Shown here: in pieces, positions 45,408-56,020 of the stretch
Layout of the letters: each line of letters starts with the position of its first letter
How positions within the stretch are numbered: the first letter of the stretch is position 1
Assembly (NCBI RefSeq): GCF_965638725.1
Contig: NC_134970.1
Coordinates: 7,918,001-7,982,000 of the forward strand
Reading direction: 5' to 3'
DNA length: 64,000 nucleotides
Source: Aptenodytes patagonicus
Taxonomy: Eukaryota > Chordata > Aves > Sphenisciformes > Spheniscidae
Notes under the pieces: generated by a model
Databases searched by the model: none
Seen by the model: the letters and a program-made list of their open reading frames with translations, nothing else
Told to the model about the DNA's origin: nothing
Program-made: the position numbers and the translations under genes

Positions 45408-47910
45408 CTTGCTCAGAGATGAGAACTTTCCTTCCTCTTCAGAAAGGCTCTCTCCTTGCTTGACACGGAACAAGTTAATGAAAGGAATTACACAGCGCCC
45501 CGCAGCAGAAGGACAGATACCACCCACCCAAGACTTCTGCTGTGGTCATGAAATCTTCATGAATCAGCAGGGAAACAAAAGTACGATTCAGGAAGGGACG
45601 TTGCCGTGGTGACGAGGAAACAACGGTGGAAAGAATGGAAGAAAGCAAGGCACCACCCAGGGCCTCAGGACAAGGATGTCGGAGCTGCTACCTGACTGCG
45701 GGGGGATTCATTGGTTGGGTTGGGGGGAGCTTGGGGAGGAGGGGTTGATTATTTTCTTTTAAGCCTGGAGTGTAGAGATGCAAAAACGGAGTCATCTTTG
45801 AATCGTTAAGGGAAGAACCTTCATTGTTACTTGTTTTTCTCTGGGGATTCAGGAGACCTTCAGTGAAGACGGCCTTCCTCTACCAAAAGCCTGCGCACAC
45901 GGGTAGGCAATCAGCTCTACGATCAGCTGGGATCAGCTCTCGCAACTCTTTCAATGTTCTTTTGGGAACCTGTCCTCAGATCGGTCACCATCTTATTGTG
46001 GGCAAAAGGAGTTTCACTTCCCAAATCTGCAGGCTAACCGACAGCATTGCTTTGGGCATAAGGCTATGTAGGCACTTGGGACTTACTCCTTTACTCTCTC
46101 TTATGAACTGGGAGTGAATCCAGATGCTTTCAATAAGCAACCTGTATTCACCACAAACCATGACACGATGGGGAAGAGTTTCACGAGTTTCGCTGTAAAA
46201 GGAGTTGCTTTTGCTATATGTTTGACCATGTTGATCTTCCTCTCCAAAATCAACACAGAGAACAAAACAAGGAGGAAGGTTAATCCTCCTGGATCTGACG
46301 CTATTCCAGCAAAATGCTAATAAGCAAAGCTAAAGAAACAATTGCGTTTCTATTCATCCCAAAATAAAGTCATGCAGCAGAATTTCAAAGAGCCGGCCTA
46401 CTGCTACAAAGGAAAAAGGAGACCAGCGTTGCACGACATTTAACGTAGCTTCAGGTCTGGAGACAGCCTAATTGGCATGATGTTCATAGCGCATTCTCTT
46501 CAGTTCTTCTGCAGCTAACAGCAGTCACTTCCAGAGTAAACCCAGGCTCTGGCAATGGCTGTGCACGTCTGGTTGCAAAAGGAAATCCACTCCCACTCAT
46601 AAAGCCACTCTACAGGCAGATGCTTGAGTCATTGCCTATGGCATTTTAGTCCTGCCGCAACCTCACTGGCATGAAAACAGGGTTGTCGGGATGGCACAAT
46701 GCTGGTCTGTTTCTCTTATCAGCAGGGATACTTGCTGACTCAAAAGGATCTCAGTTTCAGCATGGTTGCCACCATCTGAAAAGAGATTTAACCTCAACAA
46801 GTTTACAAGACCTTCCAAAAGCCTTTGAGGGCATCAACCTTGAACTGCTGTCTGCTGACGATCACAGCCTTGAAGGATGTACACAGGGAGCCAGATTATG
46901 CTGAGCCACTGCTTTGGGGTTTTTTTAATTACTATTTATGAATACCATCATTATTAATTATTTATCAGAGGCTGACACAGCAACAAATCCTCAACTTTCA
47001 GACCAAGTTTGAGCTCTACAGAACACTCCTTCAGCAGGACACGATCTATAAGCACCTGGTTTGGAATACTACCCTTAAACCTGAGCAGCTCCATCTTCTT
47101 GTGCCAGAGTAGCTCAAACTTCTGTGATTACTATAGCCCGCAGCCTCCAGGATTCTGAGTCCCCTCTCAAATTAAAAGCTCCAGAGCTCCTTGAGTGAGC
47201 TGGTCAAGGTTTTGCCCACTCGCAAAAGCACTTGCCCATCATCTCTGTGTTAATGTGACCAGCAGACACAAGCAGATTCCTCCAGGGCAATACCCTCAGG
47301 GAAAGTCTTTTTTTCACCTCTGAAAGATCACCCTCTTTTCTTGTTTGGCATCTCCCCCATCTCACCAGACCACTCAGCACCCTGTGCTTTCGTTACTTTG
47401 CTGGCTACTAACTAGGACTTCCTATCTGAGGCTTACCACACAACTGTTACCTCCCACAACCCTCCTATTCATTGTCCCCTGCACACCCAAAGGCTGTTTT
47501 CCTTTCTCTTCCTTGCATGCCTGTGGTACCACAGACTAAAATACGCTCCCTTCACTCTCATTTCTCAGCCTTGCCACTACAGTGCCTTCCAGAAGCTGAG
47601 ACAAGCAGTTATGCGAAAAGTCCTGCTCAGCCCCTCCGCCTGCAAGGAGAGGCACGCTGTCCTGTTTCAAAACAACAGGACAGGTTTGCCACAAACACAT
47701 CTGAAATAGGAGTGGCAGTGGAAAGGGAACCTTGAGAGAAAAAATCCCGAGAGCACAACAAACATCTGCTGCCAGCAGCCAGTAAGAGCTTCCAAAGACT
47801 CTTCCTACGCCCACACTCGAGTGCCAGATTGCAAGGCCAGAGAAAGGCACATCGCTAACAGCAGACAGCCCAAGAAATAAGCACATACGTTGAGTACAGA
47901 GCTCCAAGGC

Positions 47911-48689
47911 TGTACTGGTTTTGACTGGGATAGAGTCAATTTTCTCCACAGTAGCTAGCATGAGGCTCTGTTTTGGATTTGTGCTGAAAAGAGTGCTGAT
48001 AACACAGGGATGTTTTAGTTACTGCTGAGCAGTGCTTACACAGCGTCAAGGCCTTTGCTGCTTCTCACCCCACCCCACCAGCGAGCAGGCTGGGGGGTGT
48101 CCTGGTTTCGGCAGGGATAGAGTTAATTTCCTTCCTAGTAGCTGGTACACTGCTGTGTTTTGGATTTAGGGTGAGAACAATGTTGATAACACACTGATGT
48201 TTTAGTTGTTGCTAGGTAGTGTTTACACTAGTCAAGGACTTTTCAGCTTCCCATGCTCTACCAACTGAGAAGGCTGGAGGGGCACAAGAAGCTGGGAGGG
48301 GGCACAGCCAGGACAGCTGACCCAAACTGGCCAAAGGGATATTCCATACCATGCGACGTCATGCTCAGCATATAAAGCTGGGGGAAGAAGAAGGAAGGGG
48401 GGGATGTTTGGAGTGATGGCGTTTGTCTTCCCAAGTAACCGTTACGCGTGATGGAGCCCTGCTTTCCTGGAGGTGGCTGAACACCTGCCTGCCCATGGGA
48501 AGTAGTGAATGAATTCCTTCTTTTGCTGCGCTTGCTTGCGTGGCTTTTGCTTTACTTGTTAAACCGTCTTCATCTCAACCCACGGGTTTTCTTACTTTTA
48601 CCCTTCCGATTCTCTCCCTCATGCCACTGCGGGGCAGTGAGTGAGCGGCCGTGTGGGGCTTAGCTGCCAGCAGGGGTTAAACAACTACA
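47911..48689 (+). mobile_element. Rearranged LTR element: partial LTR fused to a full LTR, with 5-bp target duplication
   Basis: A partial LTR (47911-48097, starting TGTACTGGTTTTGACTGGGA) is followed without spacer by a full related LTR (48098-48689, starting TGTCCTGGTTTCGGCAGGGA and ending AACAACTACA). The pair is flanked by AAGGC at 47906-47910 and 48690-48694, a 5-bp target duplication as in ERVL/ERV1-like insertions. A TATA-like CATATAAAG is near 48369. The repeat type matches LTRs widespread in birds. Confidence 0.85.
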
Positions 48690-48694
48690 AAGGC

Positions 48695-49599
48695 TCTGGA
48701 GCTTCCCAGTTAAACACAAAATTTCAAAATACTGTCAGCAAAAACAGCCTCTTTTTCCACTGAAGCACAAAATCCGCACATGGCAGTGAAATAGGAGTGT
48801 TTTTTACAGCTCAGATTACTCTCTTAGGCCAATGCTCAGCGTATGCAAGTGCAGTAGCAACTTTTAAGTGACCACTTTCACGGCCAGTGAAAGCAGGCAG
48901 GAAACGAGGAGCTCCCAAGATCTGAATTTAGGGTCTCCTATTAACTCCCTGCTACCTGCAGTCATCAAACTGCAGGCTGACTTTTCAGCTTTAACATGCT
49001 TACCTGCTGAAGTTGCCATACCAGATTTTACATTTGTACACAAGCCTGCCTGCGTGAAGAAAGCTTGTTTCAGGCAAGGGACAGGTAAGTGGTTTCAATG
49101 ACATCGTTCTTTCTCCCTGAATGCCAGCCTAGGGAAGGAGGAGAGTCAAAGGTAAATTACTAAAACCCTTCACCACATCTCATTCTGACAGACAAGAAGA
49201 AAAGATTACACGCAGTTTTTCCTCTAGAGGACATTTGCAGAGAGAACACGTTTCCTACCAGGATCTCCCACAAGTCAGAAAACCGCTGATTCAGTGTCCG
49301 TTCCAATCAAGCAGGGTATTTTTGAGCAGGGTTAGAGGACAGACTCCGAGCTGATGGCTACCCGCCTTCAGCTGCACTGCTCCGGACATGTCACTGCCAC
49401 CGTCCCTGAAGCTTTACAGGCCTCTTGCCCCGCGGGCTGGCAAGACAGCCCCGGCAGGCCTGTGTTGCAGCCCGTGACCGACACCACGCTGGGAGGGACA
49501 CCCCCGGCTGCTGTGGGTCCCTGCAGCCCCTGCGGGTACAGCCAGGGGAAACGCGTTTCTCTCCGCACCCGCACATCTCCCCGGTGCCCCCCAGCCTCC
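48695..49599. other. Intergenic DNA, AT-rich to GC-rich transition
   Basis: No exon or repeat recognised. Composition rises towards the CpG island that follows. Confidence 0.5.
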
Positions 49600-50420
49600 G
49601 CCGGACAGCCACCGGCGGGAGGCAGTCCCCTGCTGCTCCCGCAGCGCCGGGGGCGGGAGGGCGGGGCCGGGGCGCGCCGGGCCTGCCGGGGGAAGGCCGG
49701 GACCCGCCGCGGACGCCGGCTCAGCGCCCCAGCCTGCTGAGAGGGGAGATGCCGCCGCCGCCGCCGCCGCCGCCTCAGCCCTTCTGCCGGCCTGCGAGGC
49801 CCCCGGCCAGCCCCCGCGCTGGCGACCACCGGGCAGCCCACCGCTCCAATGAAGGGGAGGAGCCCCCGCCACGGCCACCGGCTCCGCCGCGCCCGCCACC
49901 CGCCCTCGCCTCAGGCGGGGCCGGGCCGGGGCTGTGGCCGCAGCGGAGCCGAGCCGAGCCGAACGGAGCGGAGCGGAGCCGAGCCGAGCGCAGCCGAGCG
50001 GAGCCGAACGGAGCGGAGCCGAACAAAGCCGAGTGCAGCCGAGCCGAGCGCAGCCGAGCCGAGCCGAGCCGAGCGCAGCTGAGCCCAGCCGAGCCGAACA
50101 AAGCCGAGCGCAGCCGAGCCCAGCCGAACGAAGCCGAGCGGAGCCGGCAGAGGGCCGCGCCCCCCACCAGCGGCGCGGAGGTCCGCGCCCCGCCCCGCCG
50201 CTGGGCGAGGGGCCGGTGCCCGCCTGGGGCGGGGGACCCCCGCCGGGGCGGGGGGCGGCTGCAGACGGGGCCGGGCTCGCCTCGGGGTGCTGGTGGTGGC
50301 GAGGGGCTGGCGGGCAGGACTGTGCTGCCCAGGGGCGCGTTGGCAGCCCTGCGTACCCGCGTCCTTCCAGCGGGCACAGCCCTGCCGCGGGTTTGGGGGA
50401 AAACGCCCCGACTGGCATGT
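49600..50420. promoter_or_regulatory. CpG island, probable promoter
   Basis: Dense CpG with GC boxes (GGGGCGGG and CCCCGCCCC types), a (GCC)n run near 49750-49775 and a pentamer array inside. Long frames on both strands here are composition artefacts. I could not identify the gene or direction it serves; the nearest candidates are an unrecognised - strand gene to the left or something on the + strand to the right. Confidence 0.6.
49945..50150. repeat. Pentamer/decamer tandem repeat (GAGCC/GAGCG)n
   Basis: About 40 imperfect units of AGCCG, AGCGC and AGCGG in tandem, all in 5-base register with rare AACGG or AACAA variants. It lies wholly in the CpG island. Confidence 0.93.
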
Positions 50421-50816
50421 TCGTGCCTTGAGCTGATCGGGTAGCTCCGAGCGCGACCGACTCCTGGCTGTGTGCGCCGGGACGTGGCCAAACTCTGAGC
50501 ACCGGGGGCAGGGAATGGCCTCTGCGGTGTCTCTGGTGAAAGCTGCCCCGGGGGGGTGCGGGGGGGTCTCCTGGTCCAGGCAGAGATGCCTCCGTGAGGA
50601 CGCCTGTGGAGGGGACCCCCGCCAGCACACCTCAGGCGGGGACGGGACAGCTTGTTGATGAGCTTTCTGACCAAGGGGGACCCCGTTTCAGAGGCCCTGG
50701 CGACGCTCGCTCAGCAGCACCTTGCTGCATCATTTGCACAACAGGACTCTGGGCAGGTCCCTGGGGACGCTGGGGACTGGCCCCAGCTGCAGGTGGGAAG
50801 GGTGGACATGGCATGG

Positions 50817-50840
50817 CGTGACGTGACGTGACGTGACATG
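50817..50840 (+). repeat. Tandem CGTGA pentamers forming CRE-like sites
   Basis: Four CGTGA units in a row followed by CATG, giving three overlapping TGACGTGA elements that resemble CREB/ATF sites. It lies about 400 bp right of the CpG island. Confidence 0.5.
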
Positions 50841-52239
50841 GCACAAAGTGCCCCGTGTGCCCCAGCTCGGCAACCCCTTTCCAGCCCTGGCGCAGGCGTG
50901 GGAGTGGGCAGGGGGGCAGGACGTGCTGGTGGCGGGTGCTGGAGGTGGCCGGGGCTGTGCTGCAGAGGTGGCGTGGCAGCTGTGGGGGAGGCTCCAGGAG
51001 ACGTCTGACCTGCCGCCAGGGAGGCTGGGGGTCGATCCTCAGCCGCTACAAGCACCTCCTTTCCTTCCCTTCCCTTTCTGCCCCACAGAGCTCCCTGCTG
51101 CACCTCTGCTCTGGGTCACCCGGGGCTGCCACCTCCCCCTGCTCCAGCTCCCCACGGCTCTGCACTGGCTCCGGCTGCTGCTGCACTTCAGAGGCAGCTG
51201 CATTTTGGGGCTTGGAGCGCCTTGGGTTCCGGTGTGAGCCCAAAGCATCAGAGGAATTGGCCTTTACCTTGTGGCAGGCCTTGCAACTGCTTTCAAAGTG
51301 GTCTGGGCTCTGCCCGGGCCTCTCAAGTCAATGTTAACTCTGGTGCCTAATGACAGTCCCTTGACAGTGGCCCTGGTAGCTCATCCCTTTCTCTCCCAAA
51401 TTTCAATGATGCCGGGTTTGCCGATTCTTGTTTTAGGCACCTTTCATGCAAAGATTCCCGGAGGTTTTTTCATTCCTTCACTCCACACACACAGAGTGTG
51501 ATTCCTGGAGGGCCACAGAAATGCAACAGCAGCAGCGTTCGTCTCACCTGGGTTTTCTGAGAGGAAGCTCCCTGTGAGATATCTGTCCTGAGCCTGTCGG
51601 GCAGCCACGTTTTACTTCTAAAACAGACGCAGCTGAAAAGCTCCGATGATCAGTGACCTAGCTGAGCAATGATCAAAATAAAGCCACTTTTCACCCCACG
51701 GAAGCCTAACAGTGACATTTGTAGGGAAAACAATGTCCCAACTAGTTCTCTTGTGCCAACCACAAAGACCGATTTTGGTATAAAAGAAGAGGCTTCTAAT
51801 TGACTAAATAAAAACCTAAACAAACAACGAAAGCAGACACTGATCTGCCTCCTTGGGGCAGGACAGTCAGAATTTCCCTTTGCTCTGCAAAGGGCATCCT
51901 TTCCGTTAAAATGCAGAGCTCCTCCTTGACGAACCATGAGGCAGTCAGTGCTCGCTGGCTTCTGACGGCAGCCCAGCCTGGGGAACCTGGCTCAGACAAG
52001 TGCTTGCACCACTTTGGTGCTTCTAGGCAGCACCTGGACTCCTCCTGCCTCTCAGGACACATCTATAGGTCCCAAACATCGTTCTCATAAAAAAAAAAAA
52101 AAGATGGCATTCATGTCAATCTACAGGGAATGAGAAGGTCTTAAGCTTCTGGAGTAACAATTTGCATTTTATCATCCAAAAAACCAGTAGAGTGTAAGCA
52201 GAGTTGGGAGTCAAACAAAGTTAACGTGGAGCCTCACAA
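50841..52239. other. Intergenic DNA, nothing recognised
   Basis: Early part is GC-rich with + strand open frames (50833-51237) rich in Leu/Pro and no family motif; later part is AT-richer with an A13 run near 52089. Confidence 0.5.
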
Positions 52240-52785
52240 AAACTGCTCCGCCCTGGTGAGACCCCATCTGCAGTACTGTGTCCAGTTTGCGGCTCCCAAA
52301 TAAATACATAAAAAACGTCACTGACACACAGAAGCAAATCAAGTGGAGGCCACCAAGGTGACCAGGGGCTGGGAGTACAGGATGCATGAGGAGAGGTGGG
52401 GGGAGCTGGGTTTATTCAGTCTGGAGTAGCAAAGGCTTGTGGGGATCCTAACTGCTGCCTTCAACTACCTAATAGGAGGGCGCAGAGGGGACAAGGCTGG
52501 GTTCTTCTTAGAGGTGCATGGTGATAGGACAAGAGGCAGTGGGCACGCGTTAAAACATAGGAAACTCCAACTAGGTACACGAGGGAGAAAAACTACCATG
52601 AGATGGGTCACGTACTGGAACAGGGTCCAGAGAGAGTGTGGGATCTCCATCCCTGGAGATACTGGAGACTCTCAAGTAGAGGAGGACCTGAGCAATCTCT
52701 TCTAACTGAACCTGCTTGGAGCGGGAGGCTGGTCTAGAGACCTCCAAAGGTCCTTCCCACCTACATCATTCTGTGATGCACTTAC
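52240..52785 (+). mobile_element. CR1 LINE 3' fragment
   Basis: The end of a CR1: GGTGAGACCCCATCTGCAGT at 52255 (RT C-terminus), a GTTTATTCAGTCTGGAGTAG block, then GGTCTAGAGACCTCCAAAGG, TCCCACCTACATCATTCTGT and GATG. Coding frames are broken. It ends without a clear ATTCTATG array. Confidence 0.88.
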
Positions 52786-53593
52786 CAGCAGTTAACAAGA
52801 GTTATCAAGAAAACTTCTTTACGAAAACGGGGGAGGGGAGAAGCCCGGCCCGGCCCAGCCCTGTGGGAGCCCCGAGTGTCCCCAGGGAGCACAAAGCCTG
52901 GCAGCTGCCCTTCCTCACGCTCCTGTCCAGGTCCTGTCAGCTCCTCCCTGGAAAAGCAGGCACCGGCATCGTCAAACATCCTGGGGGCCAGGCCGGGAAG
53001 ACCCCTGCCAGGGACAGCCCCGGGCGGTGTTGCCCAGAGCCCACCCAGCCCCGCTGTCCTCCCACGGCACCCACCCTCACACCAGCCCACCCCTTCTCCC
53101 CCATGGGTTTGTCCCCGTGGCAGCTGCAGCAGGATCGCGCTGCTTTCCATCCCCAGCAAGCGGGGCAGGGCTGCACAAATGGAGCCCAAGGGGTCACGTC
53201 CTGTGGGCAGAGACCAGCAGAGACCTGCGAGGGAAACCGCCGCGTACATCGCACGGACGGGAGCAGCAGCAGCAGGAAAACGCTCCAGAGTTGTTCCACT
53301 TTCAGGGCAATCCCAGGCAACGCTTCACGCGTGGGATGTATCGTCTCGAGAGCGGGGCTAGCCCAGACGTGGCTGGCTAACGAGCCCGGCGGCAGGCACA
53401 GGCTGACCAGCAGCACTGAGCACAAGGCAAAGTCTGCCGTGGGTGCAGCCAAGGGCTGGCGCAGCCTCAGTGCCGGCTGGCACCATACGCCTCTAGAGAA
53501 CACCGGAATCACGAGAACTGGCTGAGTCCCTTTGCGTCGGTGACACCATCATCAGGGCAGTCGCTGCCACAGACACAGGGACCCCCGGGCCAA
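52786..53593. other. GC-rich DNA with chance frames
   Basis: A 269-codon + strand frame (52716-53525) overlaps the CR1 end and equally long - strand frames, is low in recognisable structure and has no family motif. Nothing else was seen. Confidence 0.45.
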
Positions 53594-54280
53594 TGATGAT
53601 TTTTCTCTATTGGTAGAAGCATTCTCCTCCAGGATCCACCCGAGGCTCCTGCCAGGTATCTCCCGGAGCCTTCTGACATCCTCCTATAAGGACCTAAGAT
53701 CCCAGGTAGCAGCCCCAGACTCCTCCACGGAAGCTGCCCGAGACTTTTTTTCTCTTTTGGAGGAAGCTGTCACCTCCCAGATGTACCCGAGACTCCTCCC
53801 AGGCATGTCCCAGAGTCTTCTGACCTCTGAGTTAGGGACCTGAGCTCTCGAGTGGCAGCCCCAGACTCCTCCAAGGAAGATACCCGAGATGATTTGTCTC
53901 TCTTGATAGAAGCACCCTCCTCCGGGATCCACCTGAGACTCCTCCCAGGCATCTCCGAGGCTCTTTTGACCTCTGCTTTAGTGACCTTAGATTCCTGAGA
54001 GCAGCCCCAGACTCCTCCAAGGAAGATACAGAGATGATTTTTCTCACTTTGAGGAAACTCTCTCCACCAGAATTCAGCCAAGACTCCTCCCGGGCATCTC
54101 CCGGAGTCTTTTGACCTCTGCTTTGGGGACCTGAGATCCCGGGTAGCAGCCCCAGACTCCTCCAAGGAAGATACCCGAGATGATTTTTCCCTTTTGGAGG
54201 AAACTGTCACGTCCTGGATCCACCCGAGATACCTCCCAGGCATTGCCCGGAGTCTTTTGCGCTCTGCTTTAGAGACCCCC
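53594..54280. repeat. 146-bp tandem repeat array, about 4.7 copies
   Basis: The landmark GCAGCCCCAGACTCCTCC recurs at 53709, 53855, 54001 and 54146, a spacing of 146, 146 and 145 bp. Each unit also has GATGATTTNTCTC, a CCACC..GAGACTCCTCCC block and TCTTTTGACCTCTGCTTT. Units differ by scattered substitutions. The - strand is partly open across units, but they shift frame, so I do not read it as a repeat protein. Confidence 0.93.
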
Positions 54281-55266
54281 CCACAACGTTCCCCACTCGT
54301 CCCCCAGTGCCCCCCTTCCACCCCCTGCCCACACCCCTGTAAACTCCTGTGTCCCCCTCGGTTCCCCCCACCCATCCCCCAGTGCCCCCTACTCCCCCCA
54401 GTGTCCCCCTTTTCCCCTGCTACCCCCGCACTGTGTCCCTGGGCAAGTGCCGTGGGGGTCCCAGCGTGGTGGGACACCGGGGGCCAAAGCCTGCTGTGGT
54501 GGTACGGTCAGGGCTGTCCTGGGCTGCTCCCTGCGCCAGCCCTAGCTGGTGCTGGAGGTGGTCATGCCGTGGGGGTCGGGGGGGTGGCAAGGGGAGCCCC
54601 CCATGGGCAGTGGGAGGGCACGGCAAGGCCCCAGGACCCCATGGGGAGACCCCTGCTCTGGGGTCTGTCCCGGCGTGACTCTGTTGTCTCCAGGTACAAG
54701 CAGCCGCCCTGTTTCTTGAGCGCTCCCCAGGAGCAGCACCACCAGGCAGCTCAAAAAATGTGCTGCCTGCAAAAACTTGAAACCGGCTTAATTCTGGGCA
54801 ATTTTTCTTCTTTTTAGGCCTGTTGAGTCCCAGGACTGGTCCGTGTCCGGCAGCCGTCGAGAGATGGCTCAGGACCGTGTCAGGGCCGGCGGTGCTGCTT
54901 CTGAACCCCATGGCGGCCATGGGCAAATGGACAGGTTGTCAGATCCCAGGGCTGGGTACGTGTGTGAGGTGTCAGGGTCACCCCAGCTTGGTTTTTCCCA
55001 GCAAAGCCCCAGCCGGTGCCAGCCCCGTGCTGCAGCCCCGGGGCCGAGGCTCAAGGAGCCAGGCATTTCTGTGGGCGCTGCACTGTGCCGGGCCCCACTG
55101 CTGGCTGCCAGCTGCCTTGTGTCAGGGCAGCCGATCTGAGAAGACCAGCTTTGCTTTGTGTCTGCTAGAAACAGAGAATTTCTGTTTTTCATGCTGAAAA
55201 CAGCTGTGCTACTGTTGTGGCGCCATCACACTCCATGGGGAAACAGGAAAAACGGCTGCTCCTTAT
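54281..55266. other. GC-rich DNA with the second 41-bp inverted-repeat arm
   Basis: C-rich stretch to 54430, then mixed GC-rich sequence. Holds 54645-54685, the partner of 12477-12517. No exon recognised. Confidence 0.5.
54645..54685 (+). repeat. 41-bp repeat, inverted copy of 12477-12517
   Basis: Identical over 41 bases to the reverse complement of the stretch beside the end of the first MROH gene, 42 kb away. Confidence 0.85.

Positions 55267-56020
<754 letters not shown>

Larger units (their letters stand above)
41561..47905. other. AT-rich intergenic or intronic DNA
   Basis: No clear gene on either strand. Two - strand stretches (45339-45407 and about 42598-42700) could be remnants of formin exons and are listed separately. 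The rest shows only short random frames. Confidence 0.5.

Noticed and set aside
49414-50674. Long frames on both strands in the CpG island, with repeats such as AEPSRAEPS
   Set aside because: The repeats come from the pentamer array and appear in several frames at once.
52716-53525. A 269-codon + strand frame
   Set aside because: It begins inside the CR1 3' end and has no recognisable protein content.
53770-54477. - strand frame with apparent repeated SSLEESGAATRDLRS segments
   Set aside because: The 146-bp unit is not a multiple of three, so units change frame and no consistent repeat protein results.
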